A DNA stretch of 64,000 nt. Source: Rubrivivax sp. (lineage in GTDB: Bacteria; Pseudomonadota; Gammaproteobacteria; Burkholderiales; Burkholderiaceae_C). Below are positions 1 to 8,636 of this stretch, in pieces. Position 1 is the first letter of the stretch. Each line of letters begins with the position of its first letter. Made by a program: the position numbers and the translations under genes. The DNA is taken from assembly GCA_030653385.1 (NCBI GenBank), contig JAURZM010000020.1, positions 1 to 64,000 of the forward strand, written 5' to 3'. The notes below the pieces were generated by a model. That model made no database searches. It saw nothing but the letters and a program-made list of their open reading frames with translations, and was not told the origin of the DNA.

Positions 1-1407
1 AGCCCGTGGGCCGTGAAGCGGCTCGAAGAGTACGGCGGCGACATCCGCAAGTTCAAGGTGACCAAGCGCCACCCCAGCATCCTGAAGCAGGTGGGCATCA
101 GTAAGACCGAACCGGGCGACGAAAACAACCAGGACATCAGCAGCCTGGTGGGCAAGGTCGACATCCGCAAGCTCGAAAGCTTCAGCCAGGACGACCCCGA
201 CGCCTACAGCTACAGCGGCGGCCTGTGCCTGGCCAACCAGGGCCTGCTGGAATTCGTGGAAATGTTCAAGGCGCCCATCAAGGTGCTGCACCCGCTGCTG
301 ACGGCCACGCAGGAAGGCAATTTCAAGGGCACCGAAGGTTTTGGCGCCATTCCCTTCGACGGTGTCGTGCTGGCACACAGCAACGAAAGCGAGTGGAAGG
401 CCTTCCGCAACAACAAGAACAACGAAGCCTTCCTGGACCGCATCTACATCGTCAAGGTGCCCTACTGCCTGCGTGTGAGCGAAGAGATCCACATCTACGA
501 AAAGCTGCTGAAGAACTCGTCGCTGGCGGCGGCCACCTGCGCGCCCGGCACGCTGAAGATGATGAGCCAGTTTGCCGTGCTCACGCGCCTGAAGGAACCC
601 GAGAACAGCAGCCTCTATTCCAAGATGCTGGTGTACGACGGCGAGAACCTGAAGGACACCGACCCGCGTGCCAAGAGCTACCAGGAGTACCGCGACTACG
701 CGGGCGTGGACGAAGGCATGAACGGCATCAGCACGCGCTTTGCCTACAAGATCCTGTCCAAGGTCTTCAACTTCGACAGCGCCGAGGTGGCGGCCAACCC
801 GGTCCACCTGATGTACGTGCTGGAGCAGCAGATCGAGCGCGAGCAGTTTGCCAAGGAAACCGAAGACAAGTACGTCGGCTTCATCAAGGAACTGCTGGCT
901 CCGCGCTACGCAGAATTCATCGGCAAGGAAATCCAGACCGCCTACCTGGAAAGCTACAGCGAATACGGCCAGAACATCTTCGACCGCTACGTCACCTATG
1001 CCGACTACTGGATCCAGGACCACGAGTACCGCGACACCGACACTGGCGAGGTCTTCGACCGTGCTTCGCTGAACGGCGAGCTGGAGAAGATCGAAAAGCC
1101 GGCTGGCATTGCCAACCCGAAGGACTTCCGCAACGAGATCGTCAACTTCGTGTTGCGCGCCAGGGCCAACAACCAAGGCAACAACCCGGTCTGGACCAGC
1201 TACGAAAAACTGCGCACCGTGATCGAGAAGAAGATGTTCAGCAACACCGAAGAGCTGTTGCCGGTGATCAGCTTCAACGCCAAGGCCAGTGCCGACGAGG
1301 CCAAGAAACACGAAGACTTCGTGACGCGCATGGTGGCCAAGGGCTACACGCAGAAGCAGGTGCGGCTGCTGTGCGAGTGGTACCTGCGGGTTCGCAAGAG
1401 CAGCTGA
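1..1407 (+). CDS. prkA: PrkA family serine protein kinase, C-terminal part (5' end outside window)
   Basis: The reading frame is open from base 1, so the gene begins upstream. The 468 residues present are roughly the last three quarters of the usual ~640-residue PrkA/YeaG protein; the N-terminal AAA-type nucleotide-binding region is mostly missing. PrkA proteins are cytoplasmic Ser/Thr kinases with an AAA-like ATPase domain, linked to stationary-phase and nitrogen-starvation responses. The segment ends in the characteristic basic C-terminus. It is followed after 3 bp by a yeaH homologue and then a spoVR homologue, which is the conserved yeaG-yeaH-ycgB arrangement of proteobacteria and strongly supports the call. 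The first possible start inside the window (GTG at 13) is not the true one. Confidence 0.93.
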   Translation, partial: SPWAVKRLEEYGGDIRKFKVTKRHPSILKQVGISKTEPGDENNQDISSLVGKVDIRKLESFSQDDPDAYSYSGGLCLANQGLLEFVEMFKAPIKVLHPLLTATQEGNFKGTEGFGAIPFDGVVLAHSNESEWKAFRNNKNNEAFLDRIYIVKVPYCLRVSEEIHIYEKLLKNSSLAAATCAPGTLKMMSQFAVLTRLKEPENSSLYSKMLVYDGENLKDTDPRAKSYQEYRDYAGVDEGMNGISTRFAYKILSKVFNFDSAEVAANPVHLMYVLEQQIEREQFAKETEDKYVGFIKELLAPRYAEFIGKEIQTAYLESYSEYGQNIFDRYVTYADYWIQDHEYRDTDTGEVFDRASLNGELEKIEKPAGIANPKDFRNEIVNFVLRARANNQGNNPVWTSYEKLRTVIEKKMFSNTEELLPVISFNAKASADEAKKHEDFVTRMVAKGYTQKQVRLLCEWYLRVRKSS

Positions 1408-1410
1408 TCC

Positions 1411-2697
1411 ATGCAGCACATCGTTGATCGCCGGCTGGCTGGCAAGAACAAGTCGATCGGCAATCGAGAGCGCTTCCTGCGTCGCTACAAGGACCAGATC
1501 AAGGAAGCGGTCAAACGGGCCATCGACGGGCGAGGCATTCGCGACATCGAACGGGGTGAGGACATCCACATTCCCAAGAAGGACCTGTCGGAGCCGGTTT
1601 TCGGCCACGGCCAGGGCGGTGTGCGCGAAACCGTGCACCCGGGCAACCAGGACTACGTGCGCGGCGACCGCATCGAAAGGCCCAAGGGCGGTCAGGGCAG
1701 CGGCAGTGGCAAGGGCCAGGCCGGTGACAGCGGCGAAGGTGAAGACGACTTTGTCTTTGCGCTGAGCAAGGAAGAGTTCATGCAGGTCTTTTTCGAAGAC
1801 CTGGCCTTGCCGCACCTCGTGCGCACGCAACTGGCCGAAGTGCCCGAGTACAAAAGCCACCGCGCCGGCTTCAGCAACGACGGCACGCCGAACAACCTGA
1901 GCGTCGTGCGCAGCATGCGCGGCGCCTTGGGCCGCCGCATCGCACTGGGCATGGGGCCGCGCCGCGAACTGCACGCGCTGGAGGCCGAGTTGCTGGAATG
2001 CCAGCAGGCGCTGCAACCCGGCGACGCGGTGGCCGCAGCCTACATCGCCGATCTGAAAGATCGCATCACCGCACTGCGTGCACGTGTCGAACGCATCCCC
2101 TACCTCGACCCCATCGACCTGCGCTACCGCAACCGCGTGAAGACGCCGGTGCCCACCAGCAAGGCGGTGATGTTCTGCCTGATGGACGTGTCGGGCAGCA
2201 TGGACGAAGGCCGCAAGGAACTGAGCAAGCGTTTTTTCATCCTGCTGTATCTCTTCCTGACCCGGCACTACGAAAAGATCGACCTCGTGTTCATCCGCCA
2301 CCACACCCAGGCGCAGGAAGTGGACGAGCAGAACTTCTTTCATGCCCGCGAAACCGGCGGCACGGTGGTGAGCAGCGCGCTGGTGCTGATGGAAGAGATC
2401 ATCAAGGCGCGTTACGACCCCAGCCAGTGGAACATCTACGGCGCGCAGGCCAGCGATGGCGACAACTGGCACCACGACAGCGGCCGCTGCCGCGAATTGC
2501 TCAGCGAAAAGCTGCTGCCGCTGGTGCGTTACTTTGCCTACGTGCAGGTGGCCGAAGAAGAGCAGAACCTGTGGGAGGAATACAGCCACCTGCAGGCCGC
2601 GCACAAACACTTCGCGATGCGCAAGGCCACGGAAGCCAGCCAGATCTACCCCGTGTTCCGCGACCTCTTCAAGAAAGAGGGAGCCAAGGCAGCATGA
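1411..2697 (+). CDS. yeaH: YeaH/YhbH family protein (UPF0229, von Willebrand A-like)
   Basis: This 428-residue protein has the normal length for UPF0229. The N-terminus (HIVDRRLAGKNKSIGNRERF) is the family signature, followed by a Gly-rich low-complexity linker around residues 85-110. The C-terminal half carries a VWA-like metal-binding motif (DVSGSM, from about residue 256). Its biochemical role is unknown, but it is consistently encoded with PrkA and SpoVR and probably works with the kinase in stress adaptation. ATG at 1411 follows the prkA stop by 3 bp, so the two are co-translated. The stop at 2695-2697 is 10 bp before the spoVR start. Confidence 0.93.
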   Translation: MQHIVDRRLAGKNKSIGNRERFLRRYKDQIKEAVKRAIDGRGIRDIERGEDIHIPKKDLSEPVFGHGQGGVRETVHPGNQDYVRGDRIERPKGGQGSGSGKGQAGDSGEGEDDFVFALSKEEFMQVFFEDLALPHLVRTQLAEVPEYKSHRAGFSNDGTPNNLSVVRSMRGALGRRIALGMGPRRELHALEAELLECQQALQPGDAVAAAYIADLKDRITALRARVERIPYLDPIDLRYRNRVKTPVPTSKAVMFCLMDVSGSMDEGRKELSKRFFILLYLFLTRHYEKIDLVFIRHHTQAQEVDEQNFFHARETGGTVVSSALVLMEEIIKARYDPSQWNIYGAQASDGDNWHHDSGRCRELLSEKLLPLVRYFAYVQVAEEEQNLWEEYSHLQAAHKHFAMRKATEASQIYPVFRDLFKKEGAKAA

Positions 2698-2707
2698 AGG
2701 GCGCCGC

Positions 2708-4261
2708 ATGAAGATCAAGCCCGCCGCGCTGGAGCAGCCGCTGCCCCTGGCCGACCGTCCCAGCGAACACCTGCCCGGCCCCAGTGACTGGAGCTTCGAG
2801 CTCATCGAGCGGTATCACCGCATCATCAAGGCCACGGCCGAGCGCTTCGGGCTGGACACCTACCCGAACCAGCTGGAGATCATCACCGCCGAGCAGATGA
2901 TGGACGCCTATTCCAGCGTCGGCATGCCGGTGAACTACCGCCACTGGAGCTACGGCAAGGAGTTCATCAGCACCGAGAAGAACTACAAACGCGGGCACAT
3001 GGGGCTGGCCTACGAAATCGTCATCAACAGCAACCCCTGCATCAGCTACCTGATGGAAGAAAACACGATGGCCATGCAGGCCCTCGTGATTGCGCACGCG
3101 GCCTACGGCCACAACAGTTTCTTCAAGGGCAACTACCTGTTCCGCATGTGGACCGATGCGGCGTCGATCATCGACTACCTGGTCTACGCGAAGAACTACG
3201 TCGCAGCGTGCGAAGAAAAACACGGGCTCGATGCGGTGGAAAGTTTCATCGACAGCTGCCACGCGCTGTCCAACCACGGTGTCGACCGCTACCGCCGCCC
3301 CAGCCGCAAGAGCCTGGCGCAGGAACTGGCCGAGCGCATCGACCGCGAGGCCTATGCGCAGCGCCAGGTCAACGACCTGTGGCGCACGCTGCCGCGCCGT
3401 GCGGAAAGAGAAGACGCCACGCCAGAGGCCAAGCGCTTCCCCGACGAACCGCAAGAGAACCTGCTGTACTTCATCGAAAAAAACGCGCCGCTGCTCGAAC
3501 CCTGGCAGCGCGAGATCGTGCGCATCGTGCGCAAGGTGGCGCAGTACTTCTACCCGCAACGCCAGACGCAGGTCATGAACGAAGGCTGGGCCACCTTCTG
3601 GCACCACAAGCTCTTGAACACGATGTACGACGACGGTTTCCTGACCGACGGCGTGATGATCGAGTGGCTGAAGTCACACACCAACGTGATCTACCAGCCG
3701 CCGGTGGGCCACAAGGCCTACAGCGGCATCAACCCGTATGCGCTGGGTTTTGCGATGTACACGGACATCTTGCGCATCTGCGAAAAACCCGACGCCGAAG
3801 ACCGCGACTGGTTCCCCGACATTGCCGGCAAGCCCTGGCTGCCCACGTTGGACCACGCGATGCGCAACTTCAAGGACGAAAGTTTCATCGGCCAGTACCT
3901 CAGCCCCAAGCTGATGCGCGACCTGCGCCTGTTTGCCATCCACGACGACGAAAAACAGAGCGAGCTGGAAGTCAGCGCCATCCACGACGACAGCGGTTAC
4001 CGCCGTGTGCGCGAATCGCTCAGCCGCCAATACGACCTGGGCAGCCGCGAACCCAACATCCAGGTCTGGAACGTGAACCTGCGCGGTGACCGTTCACTCA
4101 CGCTGCGCCACTTCCAGCACAACGACCGCCCGCTGCACGACAGCGGGCAGGAAGTGATGAAACACGTGGCGCGGCTGTGGGGCTTCGGGGTGCACCTGGA
4201 AAGCACCAACGCCAAGGGCGACGTGACCAAGCGCTTCAGCGTGCCGGCGCCGGCGGGCTGA
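2708..4261 (+). CDS. spoVR: SpoVR family protein
   Basis: This 517-residue cytoplasmic protein matches the SpoVR/YcgB family in length and in conserved His- and Trp-rich stretches (for example RHWSYGKEF near residue 80 and NEGWATFWHHK near residue 290). SpoVR is needed for spore cortex formation in Bacillus; in proteobacteria its function is unknown but it accompanies prkA and yeaH. The ATG at 2708 is chosen because the family N-terminus begins right after it; the frame is open further upstream but overlaps yeaH. Its last 26 bp overlap the end of the convergent sensor kinase gene. Confidence 0.93.
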   Translation: MKIKPAALEQPLPLADRPSEHLPGPSDWSFELIERYHRIIKATAERFGLDTYPNQLEIITAEQMMDAYSSVGMPVNYRHWSYGKEFISTEKNYKRGHMGLAYEIVINSNPCISYLMEENTMAMQALVIAHAAYGHNSFFKGNYLFRMWTDAASIIDYLVYAKNYVAACEEKHGLDAVESFIDSCHALSNHGVDRYRRPSRKSLAQELAERIDREAYAQRQVNDLWRTLPRRAEREDATPEAKRFPDEPQENLLYFIEKNAPLLEPWQREIVRIVRKVAQYFYPQRQTQVMNEGWATFWHHKLLNTMYDDGFLTDGVMIEWLKSHTNVIYQPPVGHKAYSGINPYALGFAMYTDILRICEKPDAEDRDWFPDIAGKPWLPTLDHAMRNFKDESFIGQYLSPKLMRDLRLFAIHDDEKQSELEVSAIHDDSGYRRVRESLSRQYDLGSREPNIQVWNVNLRGDRSLTLRHFQHNDRPLHDSGQEVMKHVARLWGFGVHLESTNAKGDVTKRFSVPAPAG

Positions 4262-5663
4262 GCCGTACGCCCGCCGCGGGCAGCGTCAGCACCACCCGCA
4301 GCCCACCCAGCGGCGTGTCCTGCAGCTCGACGCGGCCGCCGTACAGCCCTACCAGCTCGTGCACGATGGCCAGGCCCAGGCCGCTGCCGGGCACCGATTC
4401 GTCCAGCCGCGCACCGCGGTTCATGACCGCATCGCGCCGGCTGGTTTCGATGCCGGGGCCGTCGTCTTCGACCGTGATCTGGAAGCGCGGCGGGTCTGAC
4501 AAAGCCAAGCGCTGCGCAGATACCTGCACCGTGTGACGCGCCCACTTGCAGGCGTTGTCCAGCACATTGCCCAGCATTTCCTGCAGGTCCTGCGACTCAC
4601 CGGCAAAGGCCAGCTCGGGGTCGATGGAGGCGACGTCCATCGACAGGTGCCGCGCGGCATGCACCTGCGCCATCACCCGCAGCAGGCCGGCCAGCGCCTG
4701 CGCCACAGCGGCGCGTGTGCCCGGCACACCCTGTGAAGCAGCCGCACGTGAACGGGCCAGATGCCAGTCGACATGGCGGCGCGCCACGTCCACCTGCTCC
4801 TGCACCAGCGTTGCCAGCGCCGTGGGGCCCTGTGCAGCGGACACATTGGCCGCCTGCGCCATCGCGGCCAGCGGCGTCTTGATGGCATGGGCCAGGTTGC
4901 CGGCCTGCATGCGGGCGCGGGCCACGACCTCGGCGTTGCGGTCCAGCACGGCGTTGAAGTTGTCGATAAGTGGTTGCACCTCGGCAGGAAACCGGCCTTG
5001 CACCCGGGGCGAGCGCCCGCCTTGGATGTCGGCCAGCCCGCGGTTCAGCGCGCGCAGCGGCGCCAGGCCAACGGCTACCTGCGCCAGCGCGGCTGCGCAC
5101 AACAGGGCCAGCAGCAGCAGCAGCGACAAGGCCAGCACGCCGTTGAAACGCGTCACGGCGGCTTCGGTCGGGCTCAGGTCGGCGGCCACCAGCACACGCC
5201 AGGGGCCTCCCGTTGCGCCGTCGACCTGCACGGTGCGCTCCACCAGCAGCAATTCGGTGCCTGCCGGGCCGGTCACGGCGTGCACATGCACGGGGCCCGG
5301 GGTCAGCTCGTCCAGCGGTGCGTCCAGCGTGGTGTCCCACAGCGAACGCGAGCGCAGCTGCGCACGTTTCACGGCGCCCGGTCCGGCGGCGTCGATCTGC
5401 CAGTACAGGCCCGAGTAGGGGCGTGACCAGCGTGGGTCGGCCAGCAGGGCCGGGTCCAGCTGCGGCTGGCCGTTGCTGTCGAATTCAAGGCGTGCCGTGA
5501 CCTGGTCCAGCTGCGCCGTCAGTGTGTCGGCAAACTGCTTCTGCACATGGCTGCGGAACAGGCTGCCCAGCAGCAAGCCGGCCAGCACCAGCGCCACCAG
5601 CACTGCCACCAGCGTGGCCGCCAGCAGGCGAAAGCGCAGTGAGCCGGCCCAGAAGCGGCGCAT
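4236..5663 (-). CDS. two-component sensor histidine kinase (PhoQ/TctE-like)
   Basis: This 475-residue membrane kinase has a first transmembrane segment at about residues 13-34, a periplasmic sensor region at about 35-172, a second segment at about 174-196, then HAMP, the phospho-acceptor motif HAIKTPLA with His259, and an ATPase domain with N (NACKWA) and G (GPGIE, GSGLGLAI) boxes. Its ATG shares one base with the TGA of the preceding response regulator gene (TGATG), so they are translationally coupled. The PepSY gene starts the same operon. The unit lies back to back with a cytochrome c/b operon that it probably regulates; the signal is unknown. Confidence 0.92.
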   Translation of the reverse strand: MRRFWAGSLRFRLLAATLVAVLVALVLAGLLLGSLFRSHVQKQFADTLTAQLDQVTARLEFDSNGQPQLDPALLADPRWSRPYSGLYWQIDAAGPGAVKRAQLRSRSLWDTTLDAPLDELTPGPVHVHAVTGPAGTELLLVERTVQVDGATGGPWRVLVAADLSPTEAAVTRFNGVLALSLLLLLALLCAAALAQVAVGLAPLRALNRGLADIQGGRSPRVQGRFPAEVQPLIDNFNAVLDRNAEVVARARMQAGNLAHAIKTPLAAMAQAANVSAAQGPTALATLVQEQVDVARRHVDWHLARSRAAASQGVPGTRAAVAQALAGLLRVMAQVHAARHLSMDVASIDPELAFAGESQDLQEMLGNVLDNACKWARHTVQVSAQRLALSDPPRFQITVEDDGPGIETSRRDAVMNRGARLDESVPGSGLGLAIVHELVGLYGGRVELQDTPLGGLRVVLTLPAAGVRLSPPAPAR

Positions 5664-6337
5664 CACGGCTCGGCGCGCGGCGCAGCAGTCAGCCGGTAAC
5701 CCAGGCCGCGCACGGTCTCGATGGTGTCGGGCGGCAGCTTGCGGCGCAGGCGGCCGATGAAAACCTCGATGGTGTTTGAATCGCGGTCGAAGTCCTGCGC
5801 GTACAGGTGTTCGTTGAGCTCGGTGCGTGACACCACCTGGCCGGGCCGGAGCATCAGGTAGGCCAGCAATCGGTATTCGTGGCTGGTCAGGTTGACGTGC
5901 TGGCCGTCCAGCGTGACGCGGCTGCTGCGGGTGTCCAGCGCCAGCGTGCCGCAATGCAGCAGCGGCGAAGCGATGCCCTGCGCGCGGCGGATCAGCGCCC
6001 GCAGCCGCGCCAGCAGCTCTTCCATGTGAAAGGGCTTGCTCAGGTAGTCGTCGGCACCCGCGTCGATGCCGGCCACTTTTTCATGCCAGCTGTCGCGTGC
6101 GGTGAGGATCAGCACCGGCAGCGTCAGGCCCGCCTGCCGCCACTGGCGCAGCACCGACAGGCCGTCCAGCACCGGCAGGCCCAGGTCCAGCACCACGGCG
6201 TCGAAGGGCTCGGTCTGGCCCAGGTGCAGCGCGTCGCGGCCGTTGTCGGCCAGGTCGACCGCGTAGGCGGCTTCGGTCAGGGCGTCACGCAACTGCTTGC
6301 GCAGCGTGGGCTCGTCTTCGACCAGCAGGATCCTCAT
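5663..6337 (-). CDS. OmpR-family response regulator
   Basis: This 224-residue regulator has an N-terminal receiver domain (acidic pocket EDE at residues 7-9, phospho-acceptor Asp51, KPF near residue 100) and a C-terminal winged-helix DNA-binding domain ending in the usual RGLGYRL. It overlaps the upstream PepSY gene by 4 bp (ATGA) and the downstream kinase by 1 bp, giving a PepSY-regulator-kinase operon. The neighbouring divergent cytochromes are the likely targets; that is inferred from position only. Confidence 0.95.
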   Translation of the reverse strand: MRILLVEDEPTLRKQLRDALTEAAYAVDLADNGRDALHLGQTEPFDAVVLDLGLPVLDGLSVLRQWRQAGLTLPVLILTARDSWHEKVAGIDAGADDYLSKPFHMEELLARLRALIRRAQGIASPLLHCGTLALDTRSSRVTLDGQHVNLTSHEYRLLAYLMLRPGQVVSRTELNEHLYAQDFDRDSNTIEVFIGRLRRKLPPDTIETVRGLGYRLTAAPRAEP

Positions 6338-6750
6338 CGCGGTGCGCCGATGGCCGCCGCTGCGGGCTGCTGCGGCTCAACGGGCGGCCCGCGCCGGCCG
6401 TGCTTGCCGCCCTTGTCCTCGCGGCGCTTGACCTGCAGCACCTGTGCCGTGCTGGCGTCCAGTTCCAGCTTCATCAACTGGCCGTTCGCCTGCAGCAGTT
6501 TCACTTCGTAGATCCAGCGGCCGTTGTCGCGCTCCAGCTCCAGTTCCAGCACCTGCCCCGGGTGTGTGCGCTGCAGGCGTTCGAGCAGCGTGGCCAGCGG
6601 CAGCACCTCGCCGGCTTGCACGGCGGCGCGGGCCCGTTCGTGGTCTCTTTCGCTGGCCTGGGCTGCGGGCAGCGCCAGGGCCGTGGCCAACACGGCCCAC
6701 AGCGCAAAGCGGCCGGAGCACAGGACAAAACGGCTGGACAGGCTGTTCAC
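6334..6750 (-). CDS. exported PepSY-domain protein
   Basis: This 138-residue protein has an N-terminal hydrophobic export signal ending near AQA and one PepSY domain (about residues 30-100) with the pattern LLERLQRTHPGQVLELELER...WIYEVKLL, followed by a basic, Pro-rich tail. PepSY proteins of this size are often encoded with a two-component pair and are thought to modulate sensing in the periplasm. I chose the GTG at 6750 because it places the signal peptide at the N-terminus; an in-frame ATG at about 6844 would add roughly 30 residues that do not look like coding sequence. The gene overlaps the regulator gene by 4 bp. Confidence 0.75.
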   Translation of the reverse strand: MNSLSSRFVLCSGRFALWAVLATALALPAAQASERDHERARAAVQAGEVLPLATLLERLQRTHPGQVLELELERDNGRWIYEVKLLQANGQLMKLELDASTAQVLQVKRREDKGGKHGRRGPPVEPQQPAAAAIGAPR

Positions 6751-6861
6751 GCCTTCGATTGTCGGATCCGCACCTGAACCGCAGATGAACGGGCCCTTCA
6801 GGCTGGCTTCAAGGGTGGATTCCAACAATGCCTGCATCGACATTGAAACCCCCCCGCCACC

Positions 6862-7278
6862 ATGACACACCTTCACTCCCAACCGCTGCCGCACCTGCTG
6901 CTGGCGCTGACCCTGGCCACCGCCGCGCTGACCGTGCATGCCGCCGACACCACACCGGCCCAGCAACTGCAGCGCTTCAGCACCGAAGCCGGCGCACCCG
7001 GCCAGGCCGACAAGGGTCGCGTGTTGTTCACCACCCGCCATGGCGGCGAATGGTCTTGCGCTTCCTGCCACGGCCAGCTGCCGGTGGCCGCCGGCAAACA
7101 CGCCAGCACCGGCAAGGCCGTCGATGCGCTGGCGCCGGCCTTCAACCCGCAGGCCTTCACCGACACCGCCAAGGTCGACAAGTGGTTTCGGCGGAATTGC
7201 AAGGACGTGATGCAACGTGAGTGCACGGCCGCCGAAAAGGCCGACGTGCTGGCCTGGTTGATCACCTTGAAGCGCTGA
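6862..7278 (+). CDS. shp: DUF1924 monoheme cytochrome c (SHP, sphaeroides heme protein type)
   Basis: This 138-residue protein has a signal peptide (cleavage near VHA, residue 27) and one c-type heme site CASCH at residues 66-70. Asn112 in the RRNC motif aligns by eye with the asparagine that acts as the displaceable heme ligand in Rhodobacter SHP, and Cys113/Cys121 match its disulfide. SHP is a periplasmic high-spin cytochrome that binds oxygen and other small ligands. The next two genes encode the diheme cytochrome and cytochrome b that accompany SHP elsewhere, so the cluster looks complete. The gene is divergent from the PepSY/two-component operon across about 110 bp. Confidence 0.85.
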   Translation: MTHLHSQPLPHLLLALTLATAALTVHAADTTPAQQLQRFSTEAGAPGQADKGRVLFTTRHGGEWSCASCHGQLPVAAGKHASTGKAVDALAPAFNPQAFTDTAKVDKWFRRNCKDVMQRECTAAEKADVLAWLITLKR

Positions 7279-7288
7279 AGGAAACCTC

Positions 7289-7807
7289 ATGAACACCCTG
7301 AATCTGCGTCGCTTGCCCGTGTTGGCCGGCACTCTGCTGACTTTGTGGATGGCACCCATCGCCCATGCCGACGGCGGCCGCCCGATGCCGCTGAACGTGC
7401 CCAAGGCCTACACGCAGGAATGTGCGGCCTGCCACCTGGCCTATCCGCCGAGTCTGCTGCCGGCGTCTTCCTGGCAACGGATGATGGGTGGGCTGGACAA
7501 ACACTACGGCAGCGACGCGTCGCTGGACCCGGCCACCGTCAAGCAGCTCAGCACCTGGTTGCAGGCCTACGCCGGCACCGACAAGCGCGTTCGCGAAGCA
7601 CCGCCGGAAGACCGCATCACAAAGTCGGCCTGGTTCGAGCGCAAGCACCGCAAGGTGCAGCCCGCCGTGTGGGTGCACAGCAGCGTGAAAAGCGCCGCCA
7701 ACTGCGCGGCCTGCCACAGCGGCGCCGAGCGCGGTGACTTCGACGACGACGGCCTGCGGGTGCCGCCGGGCCTGGACCCCCGACTGACCCGTGGCTGGTC
7801 CGACTGA
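7289..7807 (+). CDS. diheme cytochrome c (DHC type)
   Basis: This 172-residue exported protein has a signal peptide ending near AHA (residue 27) and two heme c attachment motifs, both CAACH: one near the N-terminus of the mature protein, one near the C-terminus. This is the layout of the diheme cytochrome that donates electrons to SHP in Rhodobacter and Shewanella. It starts 10 bp after the SHP gene with a good GGAA ribosome site, so the two form one transcript with the downstream cytochrome b561. Confidence 0.85.
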   Translation: MNTLNLRRLPVLAGTLLTLWMAPIAHADGGRPMPLNVPKAYTQECAACHLAYPPSLLPASSWQRMMGGLDKHYGSDASLDPATVKQLSTWLQAYAGTDKRVREAPPEDRITKSAWFERKHRKVQPAVWVHSSVKSAANCAACHSGAERGDFDDDGLRVPPGLDPRLTRGWSD

Positions 7808-7856
7808 AGAGCTGCACAGCTGCACACCCGAACTGGCCATTCACCAAGGACACCCC

Positions 7857-8603
7857 ATGAACGCCTCATCCAGCCTGAGCCCCGGCACAACAGCCACTGC
7901 ACCGGCGCAGCCCGCACGCACCCGCCGTGTCGTCGACGCACCGACACGCATGTTCCACTGGCTCTTTGCGCTGAGCTTCGTCGGCGCCTACCTCACCGCC
8001 GACGGTGAACGCTGGCGTGCCATGCACGTCACGCTGGGTTACACGCTGGCGGGCCTGCTGGTGTTCAGGCTGCTGTACGGACTGTTCGGGCCGCGCCAAG
8101 CAGGCCTGGCGGTGTTGTGGCGCAAGGTGACGGGTGCACCCGCGTGGCTGCGTTCGGTGCTGCAGTCACCGACCCAGGCACCCTGGCGTCAGAGCCAGAA
8201 CCTGCTGATGGCACTGGCCGTGGTGTTGCTGCTGCTGCTGGTGCTGCCGCTCACCTTGAGCGGATACGCCACCTACAACGAATGGGGCGGTGACTGGCTG
8301 GAAGAGGTGCACGAGTTTTTCGGCAACACCTTCGGCCTGGTCGTGCTGGCTCACGTGGCGCTGATCGCCGGCCTGAGCCTGGTGCGGCGCAAGAACCAGG
8401 CGCTGCCGATGCTGACGGGTCGCATCGAAGGAGCCGGGCCCGACCTGGTCAAGAACAACCGCGCCTGGCTGGCGGGCCTGCTGCTGGTCGCCGTGCTGGC
8501 CTTCGCGGCCTGGGAATGGCAGGCCTCGCCGCAAGGGCTGGTGCCGACCTCGGCCTGGGCCGGTGGCGGTTCAGGCCAGGGTCACGATGATGACGATGAC
8601 TGA
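7857..8603 (+). CDS. cytochrome b561-type membrane protein
   Basis: This 248-residue protein is a four- to five-helix cytochrome b561/hydrogenase-type cytochrome b. Conserved His residues lie in the first helix (MFHWLFALSF), at MHVTLGYTLAG, and in the later VHEFFGN and LAHVALI segments. The ATG at 7857 follows a CAAGGA ribosome site; the frame is open from 7791 but that part overlaps the cytochrome gene. The C-terminus ends in a His/Asp tail (HDDDDD). Inferred role: passing quinol electrons to the diheme cytochrome and then SHP. Confidence 0.88.
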   Translation: MNASSSLSPGTTATAPAQPARTRRVVDAPTRMFHWLFALSFVGAYLTADGERWRAMHVTLGYTLAGLLVFRLLYGLFGPRQAGLAVLWRKVTGAPAWLRSVLQSPTQAPWRQSQNLLMALAVVLLLLLVLPLTLSGYATYNEWGGDWLEEVHEFFGNTFGLVVLAHVALIAGLSLVRRKNQALPMLTGRIEGAGPDLVKNNRAWLAGLLLVAVLAFAAWEWQASPQGLVPTSAWAGGGSGQGHDDDDD

Positions 8604-8636
8604 CGTGCCGCCGTGCACCGGAGCCGCTGAGCGGAC

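Noticed and set aside
6751..7404. Long 5' extension of the PepSY frame
   Set aside because: It overlaps the divergent cytochrome gene and has no coding character; the GTG at 6750 precedes the export signal.
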